DNA of 64,000 nucleotides from Duganella sp. Leaf126 (GTDB taxonomy: Bacteria > Pseudomonadota > Gammaproteobacteria > Burkholderiales > Burkholderiaceae_D), in NCBI RefSeq assembly GCF_001423125.1, contig NZ_LMNW01000012.1:186656-250655 (forward strand), given 5' to 3'. Below, piece after piece: positions 44,741-54,435 of the stretch (position 1 is its first letter; each line of letters begins with the position of its first letter). The notes under the pieces were generated by a model. It searched no databases. It worked only from the letters and a program-made list of their open reading frames with translations, and was not told the DNA's origin. The position numbers were made by a program, and so were the translations under genes.

Positions 44741-45040
44741 ATGCGAAGAACTGACCACATGATGGCGCAGCAGGTCGATGTTGCGATCGTTTTCCGGGAC
44801 ATGCTGGGTCCCGAGGATGCGACCGCGTACATGGCCCGGTGCGGCTTGCCGGAGAGCGTCGTGCAGCGCGTGCTGCTCGGCATGGCCGTGACCCGCATCG
44901 CACCGACGCTGCCACCGCCGCCGCTGGCGCCGGCCAGCGCCTGCGGCAGCGACCTGCCGTCCGGCGAGGCGGCGATGTTCGTCAGCTATGTCGATAATTT
45001 TTCGGCGGTCGATCCCGCAACCAGTCTGCCTAAACCCTGA
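44741..45040 (+). CDS. hypothetical protein, about 99 residues
   Basis: The frame 44741-45040 encodes MRRTDHMMAQQVDVAIVFRD, then LGPEDATAYMARCGLPESVV, and ends in a Pro-rich segment (APTLPPPPLAP) and an acidic tail. Helical content, a single Cys and a GMAVTRI helix are seen; no domain is recognised. An upstream in-frame ATG at 44633 would add 36 residues but overlaps the inverted repeat and lacks a ribosome site. Only a weak GCGGAAC precedes 44741. It is convergent with the transglutaminase operon 30 bp away. The appearance is of a lineage-restricted small protein. Confidence 0.55.
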   Translation: MRRTDHMMAQQVDVAIVFRDMLGPEDATAYMARCGLPESVVQRVLLGMAVTRIAPTLPPPPLAPASACGSDLPSGEAAMFVSYVDNFSAVDPATSLPKP

Positions 45041-45070
45041 TTCACCATCGCGCCCGCCGCCACGCCGGGA

Positions 45071-46036
45071 TCACTCTTGGCCGTTTGCCGCCACCGGCAA
45101 CGGCGTCACCGTCACCTGCACATCGAGTTCCTGGGGCCCGCCGCCGAGCACGATGCCGCGCATCGGCGGCACGTCGCTGTAGTCGCGGCCCCAGCCCAGC
45201 GTGATGTGTTCGTGCTGGACCAGGCAGCGGTTGGTCGGGTCGAAATCGATCCAGCCCAGTGCCGGGCAGTAGACCGAAACCCAGGCGTGCGAGGCGTCGG
45301 CGCCCACCAGGCGCGGTTGGCCGGCCGGCGGGTGGGTGAGGATGTAGCCGCTGACGTAGCGCGCCGGCAGGCCGATGCTGCGCAGGCAGCCGATCATCAG
45401 CTGGGCGAAGTCCTGGCAGACGCCGCGCCGGCCGCGCAGCACCTGTTCGAGCGGGGTCGAGATATCGGTGGCCTTGCTGTCGAACTCGAAATCGTCGAAG
45501 ATGCGGCGCGTCAGGTCGAGCGCGGCGTCGAGCTGGGGCCGGCCCGGCGTGAAGCTGACCCGCGCATACGCTTCCAGGTCCGGGAACCAGTACACGTGGG
45601 GCGACGCGTACAGGTAGCGGCACGCTTCGAGCGTGGCGGCGCTTTTTTCCTTGCCCATCATGTCGCGCACGCTCTCCCACGCCAGCGAGCCGGCGATGCG
45701 CGCCAGGTCGGGGCGCGCGCGCAGCACCACCGTCGATTCGGCGTGCACGAGCAGGCTGTCGTGCGGCACCGTCAGCGCCACGTGGCGCACTTGGTTGCCG
45801 AAGTAATCGGAGCTGTTGTGTCCTTCGCTGACGACGGGGTCGAGCCAGATCAGGTGCGACGCCACCTGCTGACAGGCGAACGCGCGCGGGGTCAGGTGCA
45901 GATACTGCTGCGACAGCGTCACCGTGCTGGCGTAGCGGTAGCGGGTGGCGTGCACCACGCGGTAGCGTGCGCACGCCGCGCCCGGCGCCGCTGCCGGTGT
46001 GCCTGCCGCTGCTGCCGTGGTCGTACCGTCGCTCAT
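45071..46036 (-). CDS. transglutaminase-like cysteine protease family protein
   Basis: The 321-residue protein has a bacterial transglutaminase N-terminal domain (about 22-105, RYRVVHATRYRYASTVTLSQ) and a transglutaminase-like core. Cys207 lies in GVCQDFAQ, His250 in ADASHAWVSV and Asp264/Asp266 in WIDFDPTN, making a complete papain-like triad. There is no signal peptide. Its ATG overlaps the stop of the ATP-grasp/alpha-E gene (ATGA), so it is the last gene of a four-gene minus-strand operon. Family members (COG1305) cleave or cross-link peptides. In this conserved context they are predicted to process a peptide product of the ATP-grasp enzyme. Confidence 0.9.
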   Translation of the reverse strand: MSDGTTTAAAAGTPAAAPGAACARYRVVHATRYRYASTVTLSQQYLHLTPRAFACQQVASHLIWLDPVVSEGHNSSDYFGNQVRHVALTVPHDSLLVHAESTVVLRARPDLARIAGSLAWESVRDMMGKEKSAATLEACRYLYASPHVYWFPDLEAYARVSFTPGRPQLDAALDLTRRIFDDFEFDSKATDISTPLEQVLRGRRGVCQDFAQLMIGCLRSIGLPARYVSGYILTHPPAGQPRLVGADASHAWVSVYCPALGWIDFDPTNRCLVQHEHITLGWGRDYSDVPPMRGIVLGGGPQELDVQVTVTPLPVAANGQE

Positions 46037-48579
46037 GCTGTGCGTTTTCCTTGCAGGCCGTTGTCGGTGTAGCTGAAGAATTGCACGCTGATGTGCTCGG
46101 ACAGCGCCGCGCTGGCGGCGTGGATACGCTTGAGCAGCGCGCCCAGCGTGGTGTTGCCGTGGGCCAGGTCGGCAGCCGGCGTGAGCGCGCCCAGCTCGTC
46201 CCGGAACGGCGCCAGCAGGTGGGCGCCGCACGGGCCATGGGTGTAGCTGATGTGGCGCAGCGTGCCGAGGATGCCGTCGATCTGGAACAGCACCGAGCGC
46301 GGATTGCTTTCGTCGCACAGCAGCAGGTCCAGTACCGGCAGCCACTCGGGCTGGGCGCGGTAGCGGGCGCGGTAGGTGATGATGCTGTCGGACAGTTCGA
46401 GCAGCCATTCGAGGTTGCCGTCATGGTCCATCGCCAGCGCGCGCTGCAGCACTTCGCACTGGAACTGCAGCCGTTCGAGACGGCGTCCGACCGACATGAA
46501 GCGCCACCCCAGGTCGCGCGTCATGCCGTCGAGCGAAAAGCCGGACAACATCATCAGCGCGGCGGCAGCGTCGTCGAGGATGGTCATCGCCGCCGACTGC
46601 GACGGCCGTTCGCCCGGGTGCACGGCCGGCTGCACCATGCGGTTGAGGGCGCGCCAGTTATCGACCGAAAAACGTTCATGCAGCTGGCTGGCCACCCGGT
46701 GCAGCTGGCGCTGCTGCAGCGCCAGGCCCGGCACGTCGGGCGACACCACGGCCAGCAGCAGCGCCGATTCGATCTCGGCGTCGCTGAAGACGGTGGCCGC
46801 TGCCGCCTTGGCCGCACCGGTTGCGGCGCGTTTGGTACCGGCGTCCAGCAGGCCGAATTCGATGCACAACGCTTCCACGGTCGGCCATTCGGCGCCGCGC
46901 TGGTCGAAGCGGACATTGAACAGGATGTGCAGCGCCACCCGCAGCAGGCGCCCGGTATTGTCGCAGCGCTCGGCATGGCGGCCGTACCACAGCAGGTTTT
47001 CCGCCACCCGGCTCGACAGGTTGGTGTCTTCGCGCACCAGGTTGTCGCTGCTGATGCTCGCCTGCTGCGGCCGGTGCCGGTCCACCCGGGCGCGGCCCTG
47101 CACCCAGGTATCCTTGCTGGCGCCACCCATCTGCATGGTGAGCACCCGCGCATCGGGCCCGGTGGCCACCCGGGTCAGGCCGCCCGGCATCACCACGTAG
47201 CCGTTCGGGGTGGCGCAGGCAAACACGCGCAGCCCGATGGCGCGCGCCTGCAGGCCGGACGTGATGCCGCCTTTCCACACCGGCGCCTGCGACAGCCGCA
47301 CCACCTCCTGGGCGATGAAATTGCCGGGGTTGGCGCGCAGCCCGGCGATGAAGGCGTCCCGCGCCGTGCCGTCGAGGTCGCGGCCGAACACGGCCGACTG
47401 CGGGCGCTGGGAAAAGCTCGGCTTGATGACCAGGCGGTCGAGTTTTTCGATCACCGCTGCCAGCGCGGCCGGCTCGCCGCACCACCAGGTGGCCACCGAC
47501 GGCATCTTCAACGGCTCGCCCAGCAGGCGGCGCGACAGCGCCGGCAGGAAGCCGAGCAGGGCGCCCGACTCCAGCAGGCTCGAACCGAGGCTGTTGGCCA
47601 CCACCACGTTGCCGCGCTGCGCGGCCTGGACCAGGCCGGCCACGCCCAGCATCGAGCTGTCGAGCTCGAGCGGATCGCACGCCTCGTCATCGACCCGGCG
47701 CATGATCACGTGCACCCGCTGCAGTCCCGCCAGGGTTTTCAGGTAGACCACGCCGTCGCGCACGGTGAGGTCGCCGCCTTCCACCAGCGCCAGGCCCAGG
47801 TGGCGCGCCAGGTACGCCTGCTCATAGTAGCTGGCCGTGGCCGGACCGGCCGTCAGCAGCACGATCAGCGGCACGTCGCCATCGCGCAGCGGCGCCGGGC
47901 GGTCGCCGCTGGCAGCGCACGCGCGGCCCCAGTGCTGCAGGCTGTCGTGCATGGTGCGGAAAAAGCCGGTCAGCGGCTGCACCTTCAGCTCGCGCAGCAG
48001 GTCGGGGAAGGTCGGCGAGATGATGGCGCGGTTTTCCAGCGCATAGCCGGCCCCGGACGGCGCCTGGGTGCGGTCGGCCATCACCCACCAGCGGCCGTCG
48101 GGCGCGCGCGCCAGGTCCACCGCGTACGCATGCAGGGCGACATCGTCATGGTGGCGGATGCCGTGGCACGGGCGCAGGAAGCCGGCGTGGCCGTGGACCA
48201 GCGCCGGCGGCAGCAGGCCTTCGCGGAGCATCTGCTGGTCGCCATACACGTCGAGCAGGATGCGGTTGAGCAGGGTGGCGCGCTGGATCACGGCCGCCTC
48301 GATCAGGTTCCAGTCGTCGGGCGGCAGGATCAGCGGCAGCGCGTTCAGGTCCCACGGCCGCTGGCGGCCGTCGCGGTCGGCCGGCACATTGTAGGTCACG
48401 CCGTTTTCGCGCACCTGGCGCTGGACCATCTCGTTGCGTTGCCGCATCATGCCCGGCGCTTCGCCTCCCAGGTTGTCCAGCATGGCGCGCCAGTGCGGGC
48501 GCGGCGCCCGGCCGGCGTCCAGCATCTCATCGTAGCTGTCTGGCGCGGCCAGGTAGTGGGCGAGTAGGGAAGAAGGCAT
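46033..48579 (-). CDS. fused circularly permuted ATP-grasp and alpha-E domain protein
   Basis: The 848-residue protein joins two proteins that are separate in many bacteria. Residues about 1-500 form a circularly permuted ATP-grasp domain (COG2308 type): YDEMLDAGRAPRPHW at the start, GVTYNV, then ILLTAGPATASYYEQAYLA and VIMRRVDDEACDPLEL. Residues about 510-840 form the all-helical alpha-E domain (COG2307), opening with NLSSRVAENLLWYGRHAERC. ATP-grasp enzymes form amide or peptide-like bonds using ATP. In this operon the product is predicted to be a peptide or peptide-tagged protein, unproven experimentally. No strong ribosome site precedes ATG 48579, 57 bp after the upstream stop, consistent with an operon internal gene. 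Confidence 0.9.
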   Translation of the reverse strand: MPSSLLAHYLAAPDSYDEMLDAGRAPRPHWRAMLDNLGGEAPGMMRQRNEMVQRQVRENGVTYNVPADRDGRQRPWDLNALPLILPPDDWNLIEAAVIQRATLLNRILLDVYGDQQMLREGLLPPALVHGHAGFLRPCHGIRHHDDVALHAYAVDLARAPDGRWWVMADRTQAPSGAGYALENRAIISPTFPDLLRELKVQPLTGFFRTMHDSLQHWGRACAASGDRPAPLRDGDVPLIVLLTAGPATASYYEQAYLARHLGLALVEGGDLTVRDGVVYLKTLAGLQRVHVIMRRVDDEACDPLELDSSMLGVAGLVQAAQRGNVVVANSLGSSLLESGALLGFLPALSRRLLGEPLKMPSVATWWCGEPAALAAVIEKLDRLVIKPSFSQRPQSAVFGRDLDGTARDAFIAGLRANPGNFIAQEVVRLSQAPVWKGGITSGLQARAIGLRVFACATPNGYVVMPGGLTRVATGPDARVLTMQMGGASKDTWVQGRARVDRHRPQQASISSDNLVREDTNLSSRVAENLLWYGRHAERCDNTGRLLRVALHILFNVRFDQRGAEWPTVEALCIEFGLLDAGTKRAATGAAKAAAATVFSDAEIESALLLAVVSPDVPGLALQQRQLHRVASQLHERFSVDNWRALNRMVQPAVHPGERPSQSAAMTILDDAAAALMMLSGFSLDGMTRDLGWRFMSVGRRLERLQFQCEVLQRALAMDHDGNLEWLLELSDSIITYRARYRAQPEWLPVLDLLLCDESNPRSVLFQIDGILGTLRHISYTHGPCGAHLLAPFRDELGALTPAADLAHGNTTLGALLKRIHAASAALSEHISVQFFSYTDNGLQGKRTA

Positions 48580-48636
48580 GGACGCGCGGGCGACGGGTGA
48601 AAAATGGTCGATTGATTGCTGGATCGAAACAATAGG

Positions 48637-51600
48637 TCAATCGGGCTGCCAGCGCAAGTCCAGTGTCATCGGGAAGCGCGGATTGTGTGCTTCTTTTCGG
48701 ACAGTCATCGGCCCCGGCGTATGGCCGTGCGGCCAGAAGCGGGCGAAGCGGCGCGCCTCGGCAGCGTTGGCGTTGACCGGTGCGCCGACCTCGTTGCGCC
48801 CGCCCGGGTGCGCGACGTGGTAGGTGCAGCCGCCGATGGCGCGCCCGCTCCAGGTATCGACCAGGTCGAAGCGCAGCGGCGCCTGCACGGGAATGGTCGG
48901 GTGCAGCGCCGACCACGGGCGCCAGGCGCGGAAGCGTACGCCGGCCACGTATTCGCCCGGTACGCCGGTCGGGTGGAGCGGCACCATGCGGCCGTTGCAG
49001 GCGACCACGTGACGGCCGTCGGTCAGGCCGCGCACCAGCAGCTGCAGGCGTTCGACCGACGAATCGACATAGCGCGCGGTGCCGCCGGCGCCCACTTGCT
49101 CGCCCAGCACATGCCACGGCTCGATGGCCTGGCGCAGTTCCATCTCGACGCCTTCGTACGCCACGGTGCCAAAGCGCGGGAAGCGGAATTCGACGAACGG
49201 CTCGAACCAGTGGTCTTCGAACGCGTAGCCGGCCGCGCGCAGGTCGCGGGCGACGTCGCGCATGTCCTGGGCGACGAAATGCGGCAGCATCCAGCGGTCG
49301 TGCAGGGCCGTGCCCCAGTGGACCAGCCTGGCCTCGAACGGCTGGCGCCAGAAGCGCGCCACGAGCGCGCGCAGCAACAGCATCTGCAGCAGGCTCATGC
49401 GTTCGTGCGGCGGCATTTCGAAGGCGCGCAGTTCGACCAGGCCCAGGCGGCCGGTCGGGCCGTCCGGCGAATACAGCTTGTCGATCGAGAATTCGGCGCG
49501 GTGCGTGTTGCCGGTCAAATCGACCAGCATGTTGCGCAGCAGGCGATCGACGATCCACGGCTTGTCGCCGTCGCCCAGCGTCGGCAGCACCTGGTCCATC
49601 TGCTGGAAGGCGATGGCCAGTTCGTACAGGTTGTCGTCGCGCGCCTCGTCCACGCGCGGCGCCTGGCTGGTGGGGCCGATGAAGGTGCCCGAGAACAGAT
49701 ACGACAGCGCCGGGTGCACCTGCCAGTAGGTGATCAGGCTTTTCAGCAGGTCGGGCCGGCGCAGCATCGGGCTGTCTGCGGCGGTGGCGCCGCCCAGCGT
49801 GGCGTGGTTGCCGCCGCCGGTGCCGGTGTGGCGGCCGTCAAGCATGAATTTTTCGGCGCCCAGGCGCGTCAGGCGCGCTTGCTGGTACAGCGTGGTGGTG
49901 TTGTGCACCAGCTCGTTCCAGCTGGCGGCCGGGTGCACATTGACCTCGATCACGCCGGGATCGGGCGTCACGCTGAGCAGCTTGATGCGCGGATCGCGCG
50001 GCGGCGCATAGCCTTCGATCCACAGCTTGAGCCCGAGCCGGGACGCGGTGGTTTCCACCGCCGTGACCAGGGCCAGGTAATCCTCGAGGCGCTTGAGCGG
50101 CGGCATGAAGATGTACAGGCGGCCGGCGCGCACTTCCACGCACAGCGCGGTCTGGATCACGTCGGGCGGCGCCGGATCGGCCGTTATTGCATGCCCGGCC
50201 CCGGCGTTGATTGCTGCCTGCTGCGCCGGCTGGCCGGCATGGCCCGGCGCCGTGCGCTGCGCCATGCCGGCCGGCGGCAGCGGACCGCGTGGCGCGAACG
50301 GATCGACGTCGAAGCCGTCGCCCGTCGCGCGCTCGCCGGGCTGCACCCAGGGCAGGGTGGCCAGCGGCAGGCGCAGGCCCAGCGGCGAATCGCCGTCGAG
50401 CAGGTACAGGTGCTCGCGCCGCAGCGGCCACGCCGAGGTGCGCCAGCGGCTGCCCGGCACCAGCGCCGGATCGTGGTCGGCGGCCTGCAGCGGCAGCACG
50501 TAGCCGGCCACCTGGCCCAGGCCCCGTTCCAGCAGCCGCGCCAGGCGGCGCCGCTCGGCAGGCGCAGCCAGGTCGGCCTGCAGCGGGTCGAGGTTGCGCG
50601 GCAGCGCCTGTTCGCGTTGCGCCTGCAGCAGCACGTCCTCGTAGGCGGGGATGGCGCTGTCGGGCGGCAGCTGCAGCACCTTGGTCAGCTCGGCAGCAAA
50701 GCTGGCCGCCTGCGCGCTGCCGTAGCCGTCGTCGACATGCTCTTGCGAAAACAGCGACGGGTCCTGCCAGATCGGCTGGCCATCGACGCGCCAGACAATA
50801 TTGAGCGCCCAGCGCGGCAGCGGTTCGCCCGGGTACCACTTGCCCTGGCCGTAATGGAGCAGGCCGCCCGGGGCAAAATGGTTTTTCAGGCGGTGCGCCA
50901 GCTTGCCGGCCAGTTCACGCTTGTGCTCGCCGTGGGCCAGCGTATTCCATTCGGCGCCGTCCATGTCGTCGATCGAGACGAAGGTCGGCTCGCCGCCCTG
51001 GGTCAGGCGCACGTCCTGCTGCGCGAGGTCGGCATCGACCTGCTGGCCGAGCCGGTCGATCTTGCACCAGTCCGCTTCCGAATACGGCTTGGTCACGCGC
51101 GGGTCTTCGTGGATGCGGGTGACCGTCATCTCGTGGAAAAAGGTCACTTCGGCCTGGTCGGCATAGCCGCTGACGGGCGCCGCCGACGACGGCGTGGCCG
51201 TGCACGCCAGCGGAATATGGCCCTCGCCGGCCAGCATGCCGGACGTCGGGTCGAGCCCGATCCAGCCGGCGCCGGGAATAAACACTTCGGTCCACGCGTG
51301 CAGGTCGGTGAAGTCTTCGGCGGCGCCGCTGGGCCCGTCCAGCGCCTGCTGGTCGGCACGCAGCTGGATCAGGTAGCCGGACACGAAGCGCGCCGCCAGG
51401 CCGAAGCCGCGCAGGATGTGCACCAGCAGCCAGCTGCTGTCGCGGCACGAGCCCGAGCGCTTTGCCAGCGTGTCCTCGGGCGTCTGCACGCCGGGTTCCA
51501 TGCGCAGCAGGTAGGCGATGTCCTGCTGCAGGCGCCGGTTGATGGCCACCAGGAAGCCGATGGTCGATGCCGGTTCGGCCAGCAGTGCCTGGCGTGTAGA

Positions 51601-51996
51601 CGCCACCCACGCGGCCAGCAGCGGGCCCGGCGGTTCAACATTCAGATAGGGACCCAGCTCGGTTGCCAGTTGCGCCGGATAGGCGAACGGGCATTGCTCG
51701 GCGTACTGTTCGATGAAGAAATCGAACGGGTTGATGACAGTCATGTCGGCCACCAGGTCCACGGTGAATTCGAGCACGTCGGTTTTTTGCGGGAACACGA
51801 AGCGGCCGATGTAGTTGCCGTACGGGTCTTGCTGCCAGTTGATGAAATGGTTTTCGGGCCGGACCGTCAGCGAATACGACAGGATCGGGGTACGTGCATG
51901 GGGGGCAGGGCGCAGACGGACTTCGTGCGGCGACAGGTCGACCGGGCGGTCGTAACGGTAACTGGTCTTGTGGTGCAGCGCGATGCGGATAGCCAT
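48637..51996 (-). CDS. transglutaminase-like protein with DUF2126 C-terminal domain
   Basis: The 1119-residue cytoplasmic protein has an N-terminal bacterial transglutaminase domain (about 1-90, [20 protein letters not shown]). The core carries Cys in [10 protein letters not shown], His in DLHAWTEVF and Asp in WIGLDPTSG (about 165-260). A very large DUF2126 region follows to the end (about 300-1119, with [20 protein letters not shown] and [20 protein letters not shown]). DUF2126 (COG4196) occurs only with the transglutaminase/ATP-grasp/alpha-E gene set. It contains glutamine-synthetase-like carboxylate-amine ligase features in its middle part, so peptide ligation is a reasonable guess. ATG 51996 has only a weak upstream AAAGGC. 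It is second in the minus-strand operon. Confidence 0.88.
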   Translation of the reverse strand: MAIRIALHHKTSYRYDRPVDLSPHEVRLRPAPHARTPILSYSLTVRPENHFINWQQDPYGNYIGRFVFPQKTDVLEFTVDLVADMTVINPFDFFIEQYAEQCPFAYPAQLATELGPYLNVEPPGPLLAAWVASTRQALLAEPASTIGFLVAINRRLQQDIAYLLRMEPGVQTPEDTLAKRSGSCRDSSWLLVHILRGFGLAARFVSGYLIQLRADQQALDGPSGAAEDFTDLHAWTEVFIPGAGWIGLDPTSGMLAGEGHIPLACTATPSSAAPVSGYADQAEVTFFHEMTVTRIHEDPRVTKPYSEADWCKIDRLGQQVDADLAQQDVRLTQGGEPTFVSIDDMDGAEWNTLAHGEHKRELAGKLAHRLKNHFAPGGLLHYGQGKWYPGEPLPRWALNIVWRVDGQPIWQDPSLFSQEHVDDGYGSAQAASFAAELTKVLQLPPDSAIPAYEDVLLQAQREQALPRNLDPLQADLAAPAERRRLARLLERGLGQVAGYVLPLQAADHDPALVPGSRWRTSAWPLRREHLYLLDGDSPLGLRLPLATLPWVQPGERATGDGFDVDPFAPRGPLPPAGMAQRTAPGHAGQPAQQAAINAGAGHAITADPAPPDVIQTALCVEVRAGRLYIFMPPLKRLEDYLALVTAVETTASRLGLKLWIEGYAPPRDPRIKLLSVTPDPGVIEVNVHPAASWNELVHNTTTLYQQARLTRLGAEKFMLDGRHTGTGGGNHATLGGATAADSPMLRRPDLLKSLITYWQVHPALSYLFSGTFIGPTSQAPRVDEARDDNLYELAIAFQQMDQVLPTLGDGDKPWIVDRLLRNMLVDLTGNTHRAEFSIDKLYSPDGPTGRLGLVELRAFEMPPHERMSLLQMLLLRALVARFWRQPFEARLVHWGTALHDRWMLPHFVAQDMRDVARDLRAAGYAFEDHWFEPFVEFRFPRFGTVAYEGVEMELRQAIEPWHVLGEQVGAGGTARYVDSSVERLQLLVRGLTDGRHVVACNGRMVPLHPTGVPGEYVAGVRFRAWRPWSALHPTIPVQAPLRFDLVDTWSGRAIGGCTYHVAHPGGRNEVGAPVNANAAEARRFARFWPHGHTPGPMTVRKEAHNPRFPMTLDLRWQPD

Positions 51997-52177
51997 GCAG
52001 GGATGCCTTTACGAGGTGGGCGCAGCGGGAGCCGGCGCGGCAGGATGCGGGAAGCAGGATTCATACCTGGAATCCATGCCCGTGCACCATGTGTGGAGCG
52101 CCATTATGGTGCAAACGGCGCGATCGCGCGCTGGCCTGGCGAACCGGCGCGCACCTCGTGGAACGGACCCGGGACGG

Positions 52178-53347
52178 TCAGGCCGTCTGGGGCAGGGGCG
52201 CGGCTGCCGGCGCGGGGGCGGCCGGGGTGGCCGCCGGTGCAGGCGCCGTGCTTGCCGGTGCAGCAGCGGCGCCGGTCTGGATCCCGGTCTTGCGGTACGA
52301 CGCCACCACCTTGTGCACGAAGGTCAGCTTTTCCAGCACAGGCGTACTGAGCTTGAACGGGTAGGAATCGGGCATGCCGATGCTGCGGTTGAGGCTGTTG
52401 AGCACATAGGTCAGGGTGAACCAGTCGGAGAGCGTGTCGTCGAAGGTATCGACGCGGGTCGGCAAGGTCACGCCGTCGAGCGACGGTTCGTCGGGCTTGG
52501 CCGGCTTGAGCGACAGGCCGCAGGCATGGGCCGTTTCCAGCGTGTCGATCATGTGCAGGTAATGGGCCCAGGTCTCGGCCCAGTCTTCCCACGGGTGGGA
52601 GCTGGCGTAGCTGCTGACGAAGCGTTCTTCCCAGTCGGCCGCCGGACCTTCGCTGTAATGACGCTGGAGGCTGGCCGCATAGTCGGCGCGCTCGTCGCCG
52701 AACAGGGCGCGGAAGCTGTCGATCCACGTGCTGTCGACCACCAGCCGGTCGAAATAATAATGCCCACTTTCGTGGCGGAAATGTCCGAGCAGGGTGCGGT
52801 AGCGTTCGTGCATCTGTTCGCGCGTGCGCTCGCGTTCGGCCGGGTCCGCTTCGGCGATGTTCAGCGTGATCAGGCCGTTGTCGTGGCCGGTCATCACGCA
52901 CTGGTCTGTGACGCCGTCTTCGAGGAACTGGAACGCCAGTCCCGTCTCCGGTTCTTCCTCTTTCGATGCCGGGGTCAGGTTCAGCGTCGCCAGCGAGTAC
53001 AGCAGCCGGCGCTTGGCAGCTTCCAGGCGCGACCACAGGATATGGTTCTTTTCCGACGACAGCGCCGGTATCACGACCGTGTACTGGCACGATGCGCACA
53101 GCTCGTGCGGATCGTCGGCCGCGATCATCCAGTTGCACACGTTGTGGTTGACGTAGTTGCCGCACTGTTTGTACAGCTTGCCCGCGTCCCGCTTGTTCAG
53201 GCTGCGCCACAGGCCGTTCTCGGCCGGTTCATAACTGTTGATGGTCCGCTGCGAGGGTTGATAGCCGAGCATGCTCTCGCAATTGGCGCAGAGCGTATTT
53301 TCAAAAAACACTTGTTGGGAGCATTTATCACAGTGGAACGTTTTCAT
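52178..53347 (-). CDS. zinc-ribbon metallopeptidase (COG4307-type)
   Basis: The 389-residue protein begins with a zinc ribbon (Cys6-x2-Cys9 and Cys20-x2-Cys23), with further cysteines at 62, 71, 84 and 87 that could bind a second metal. The catalytic site is His192-Glu193-x2-His196 in HFRHESGHYYFD, a HExxH zinc-protease motif, with downstream Glu/Asp in WEDWAETWAHYLH as third-ligand candidates. The C-terminal 35 residues are an Ala/Pro-rich low-complexity tail. It is first gene of the minus-strand operon with two transglutaminases and ATP-grasp/alpha-E, the standard partners of this family. A role in maturing or degrading the peptide made by the cluster is inferred. Confidence 0.88.
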   Translation of the reverse strand: MKTFHCDKCSQQVFFENTLCANCESMLGYQPSQRTINSYEPAENGLWRSLNKRDAGKLYKQCGNYVNHNVCNWMIAADDPHELCASCQYTVVIPALSSEKNHILWSRLEAAKRRLLYSLATLNLTPASKEEEPETGLAFQFLEDGVTDQCVMTGHDNGLITLNIAEADPAERERTREQMHERYRTLLGHFRHESGHYYFDRLVVDSTWIDSFRALFGDERADYAASLQRHYSEGPAADWEERFVSSYASSHPWEDWAETWAHYLHMIDTLETAHACGLSLKPAKPDEPSLDGVTLPTRVDTFDDTLSDWFTLTYVLNSLNRSIGMPDSYPFKLSTPVLEKLTFVHKVVASYRKTGIQTGAAAAPASTAPAPAATPAAPAPAAAPLPQTA

Positions 53348-53554
53348 GAGGCACCGGTGAAAGAGGTTGGGATTGATCGGGTATGCGGATCACAATCTAG
53401 CAGTAAATGACGCGCCGATATTGTCGTGTAAGACTATGCCTCGCAATCGTGCGCACCCCGGCGCACGGTGGCACGATCGCGGTCCGCAGCGCGTCGATTT
53501 CTGCTAGCCTGACGGACGTCCAGACGACCACCGATCATCGATACGAGGAGCACC

Positions 53555-54301
53555 ATGACCGCTGCCATCACCCCGGCCGTCCGCGCCGCCTTTGCCCCAA
53601 CCGGCACGCTGCGCGCGGCCATCAATCTCGGCAATCCGATCCTGGCCCACCGCGGCGATGGCGCCACGCCTGCCGGCGTGTCGGTGGACCTGGCGCACGA
53701 GCTGGCCGCGTTGCTGGCATTGCCGCTGGCATTGCAGGTGTTCGACACGGCCGCCGAATCGGTGGCCGCCCTCGACAGCGGCCAGGCCGATGTCGGCTTT
53801 TTCGCCATCGACCCGGTGCGCGGCGCCCACATCGCTTTTACCGCACCTTACGTGCTGATCGAAGGCTGCTACCTGGTCCGGCACGACGCGCCGATCACCA
53901 GCAACGACCAGGTCGACGATGGCGGCAACCCGCCGCTGCGGGTGGTGGTGGGCCAGGGCAGCGCCTACGACCTGTACCTGACGCGTACCCTGAAGCACGC
54001 CACCATCGTGCGCGCACCGTCCTCGCCGGCAGTGGTCGATGTTTTCCTGGCGCAAGGGGCCGATGTCGCAGCCGGCGTGCGCCAGCAATTGCAGCACGAT
54101 GCCGCGCGCCTGGGCGGCCTGCGCCTGCTGGACGAGCGCTTCATGGTGATCGAGCAGGCGATGGGCTTGCCCAAGGCGCGCGGCGACGACGCAGCGCAGG
54201 TGCTGCGCACGTTTGTCGAAACGATGAAAGCGCGCGGCATGGTTGACGCGGCGCTGGCGCGCCATGGTGTGCAGGGCGCGTCGGTGGCGCCGCTGGCCTG
54301 A
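53555..54301 (+). CDS. solute-binding-protein family 3-like protein without signal peptide
   Basis: The 248-residue protein starts at ATG 53555 behind GAGGAGC. It matches the periplasmic amino-acid-binding fold (SBP_bac_3): TLRAAINLGNPILAHR, GVSVDLAHELAALLALPL, DVGFFAIDPVRGAHIAFTAP and then VVVGQGSAYDLYLTR. No signal peptide or lipobox is present; the N-terminus is MTAAITPAVRAAFAPTG. No ABC permease or ATPase gene is adjacent. It may therefore act in the cytoplasm, as a sensor or substrate carrier, or as a cyclohexadienyl-dehydratase-like enzyme, another cytosolic or periplasmic use of this fold. It is monocistronic, divergent from the peptidase operon. Confidence 0.82.
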   Translation: MTAAITPAVRAAFAPTGTLRAAINLGNPILAHRGDGATPAGVSVDLAHELAALLALPLALQVFDTAAESVAALDSGQADVGFFAIDPVRGAHIAFTAPYVLIEGCYLVRHDAPITSNDQVDDGGNPPLRVVVGQGSAYDLYLTRTLKHATIVRAPSSPAVVDVFLAQGADVAAGVRQQLQHDAARLGGLRLLDERFMVIEQAMGLPKARGDDAAQVLRTFVETMKARGMVDAALARHGVQGASVAPLA

Positions 54302-54435
54302 GAGCGACCAGGCAATGACCAGCCGCGTCGATGTCACCTGCGCAACGGGCCGCCGACGCGTGCCATGCTGGCGTGCGTGCAGACCCGCGCTGCTGCCGGG
54401 CTCACTGCGTACCATTAACATGACGCTGCGAAATA

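Noticed and set aside
45042..53500. Several plus-strand frames up to 1244 codons over the peptide-modification cluster
   Set aside because: Shadows of the four minus-strand genes, which carry complete catalytic motifs and start/stop overlaps.
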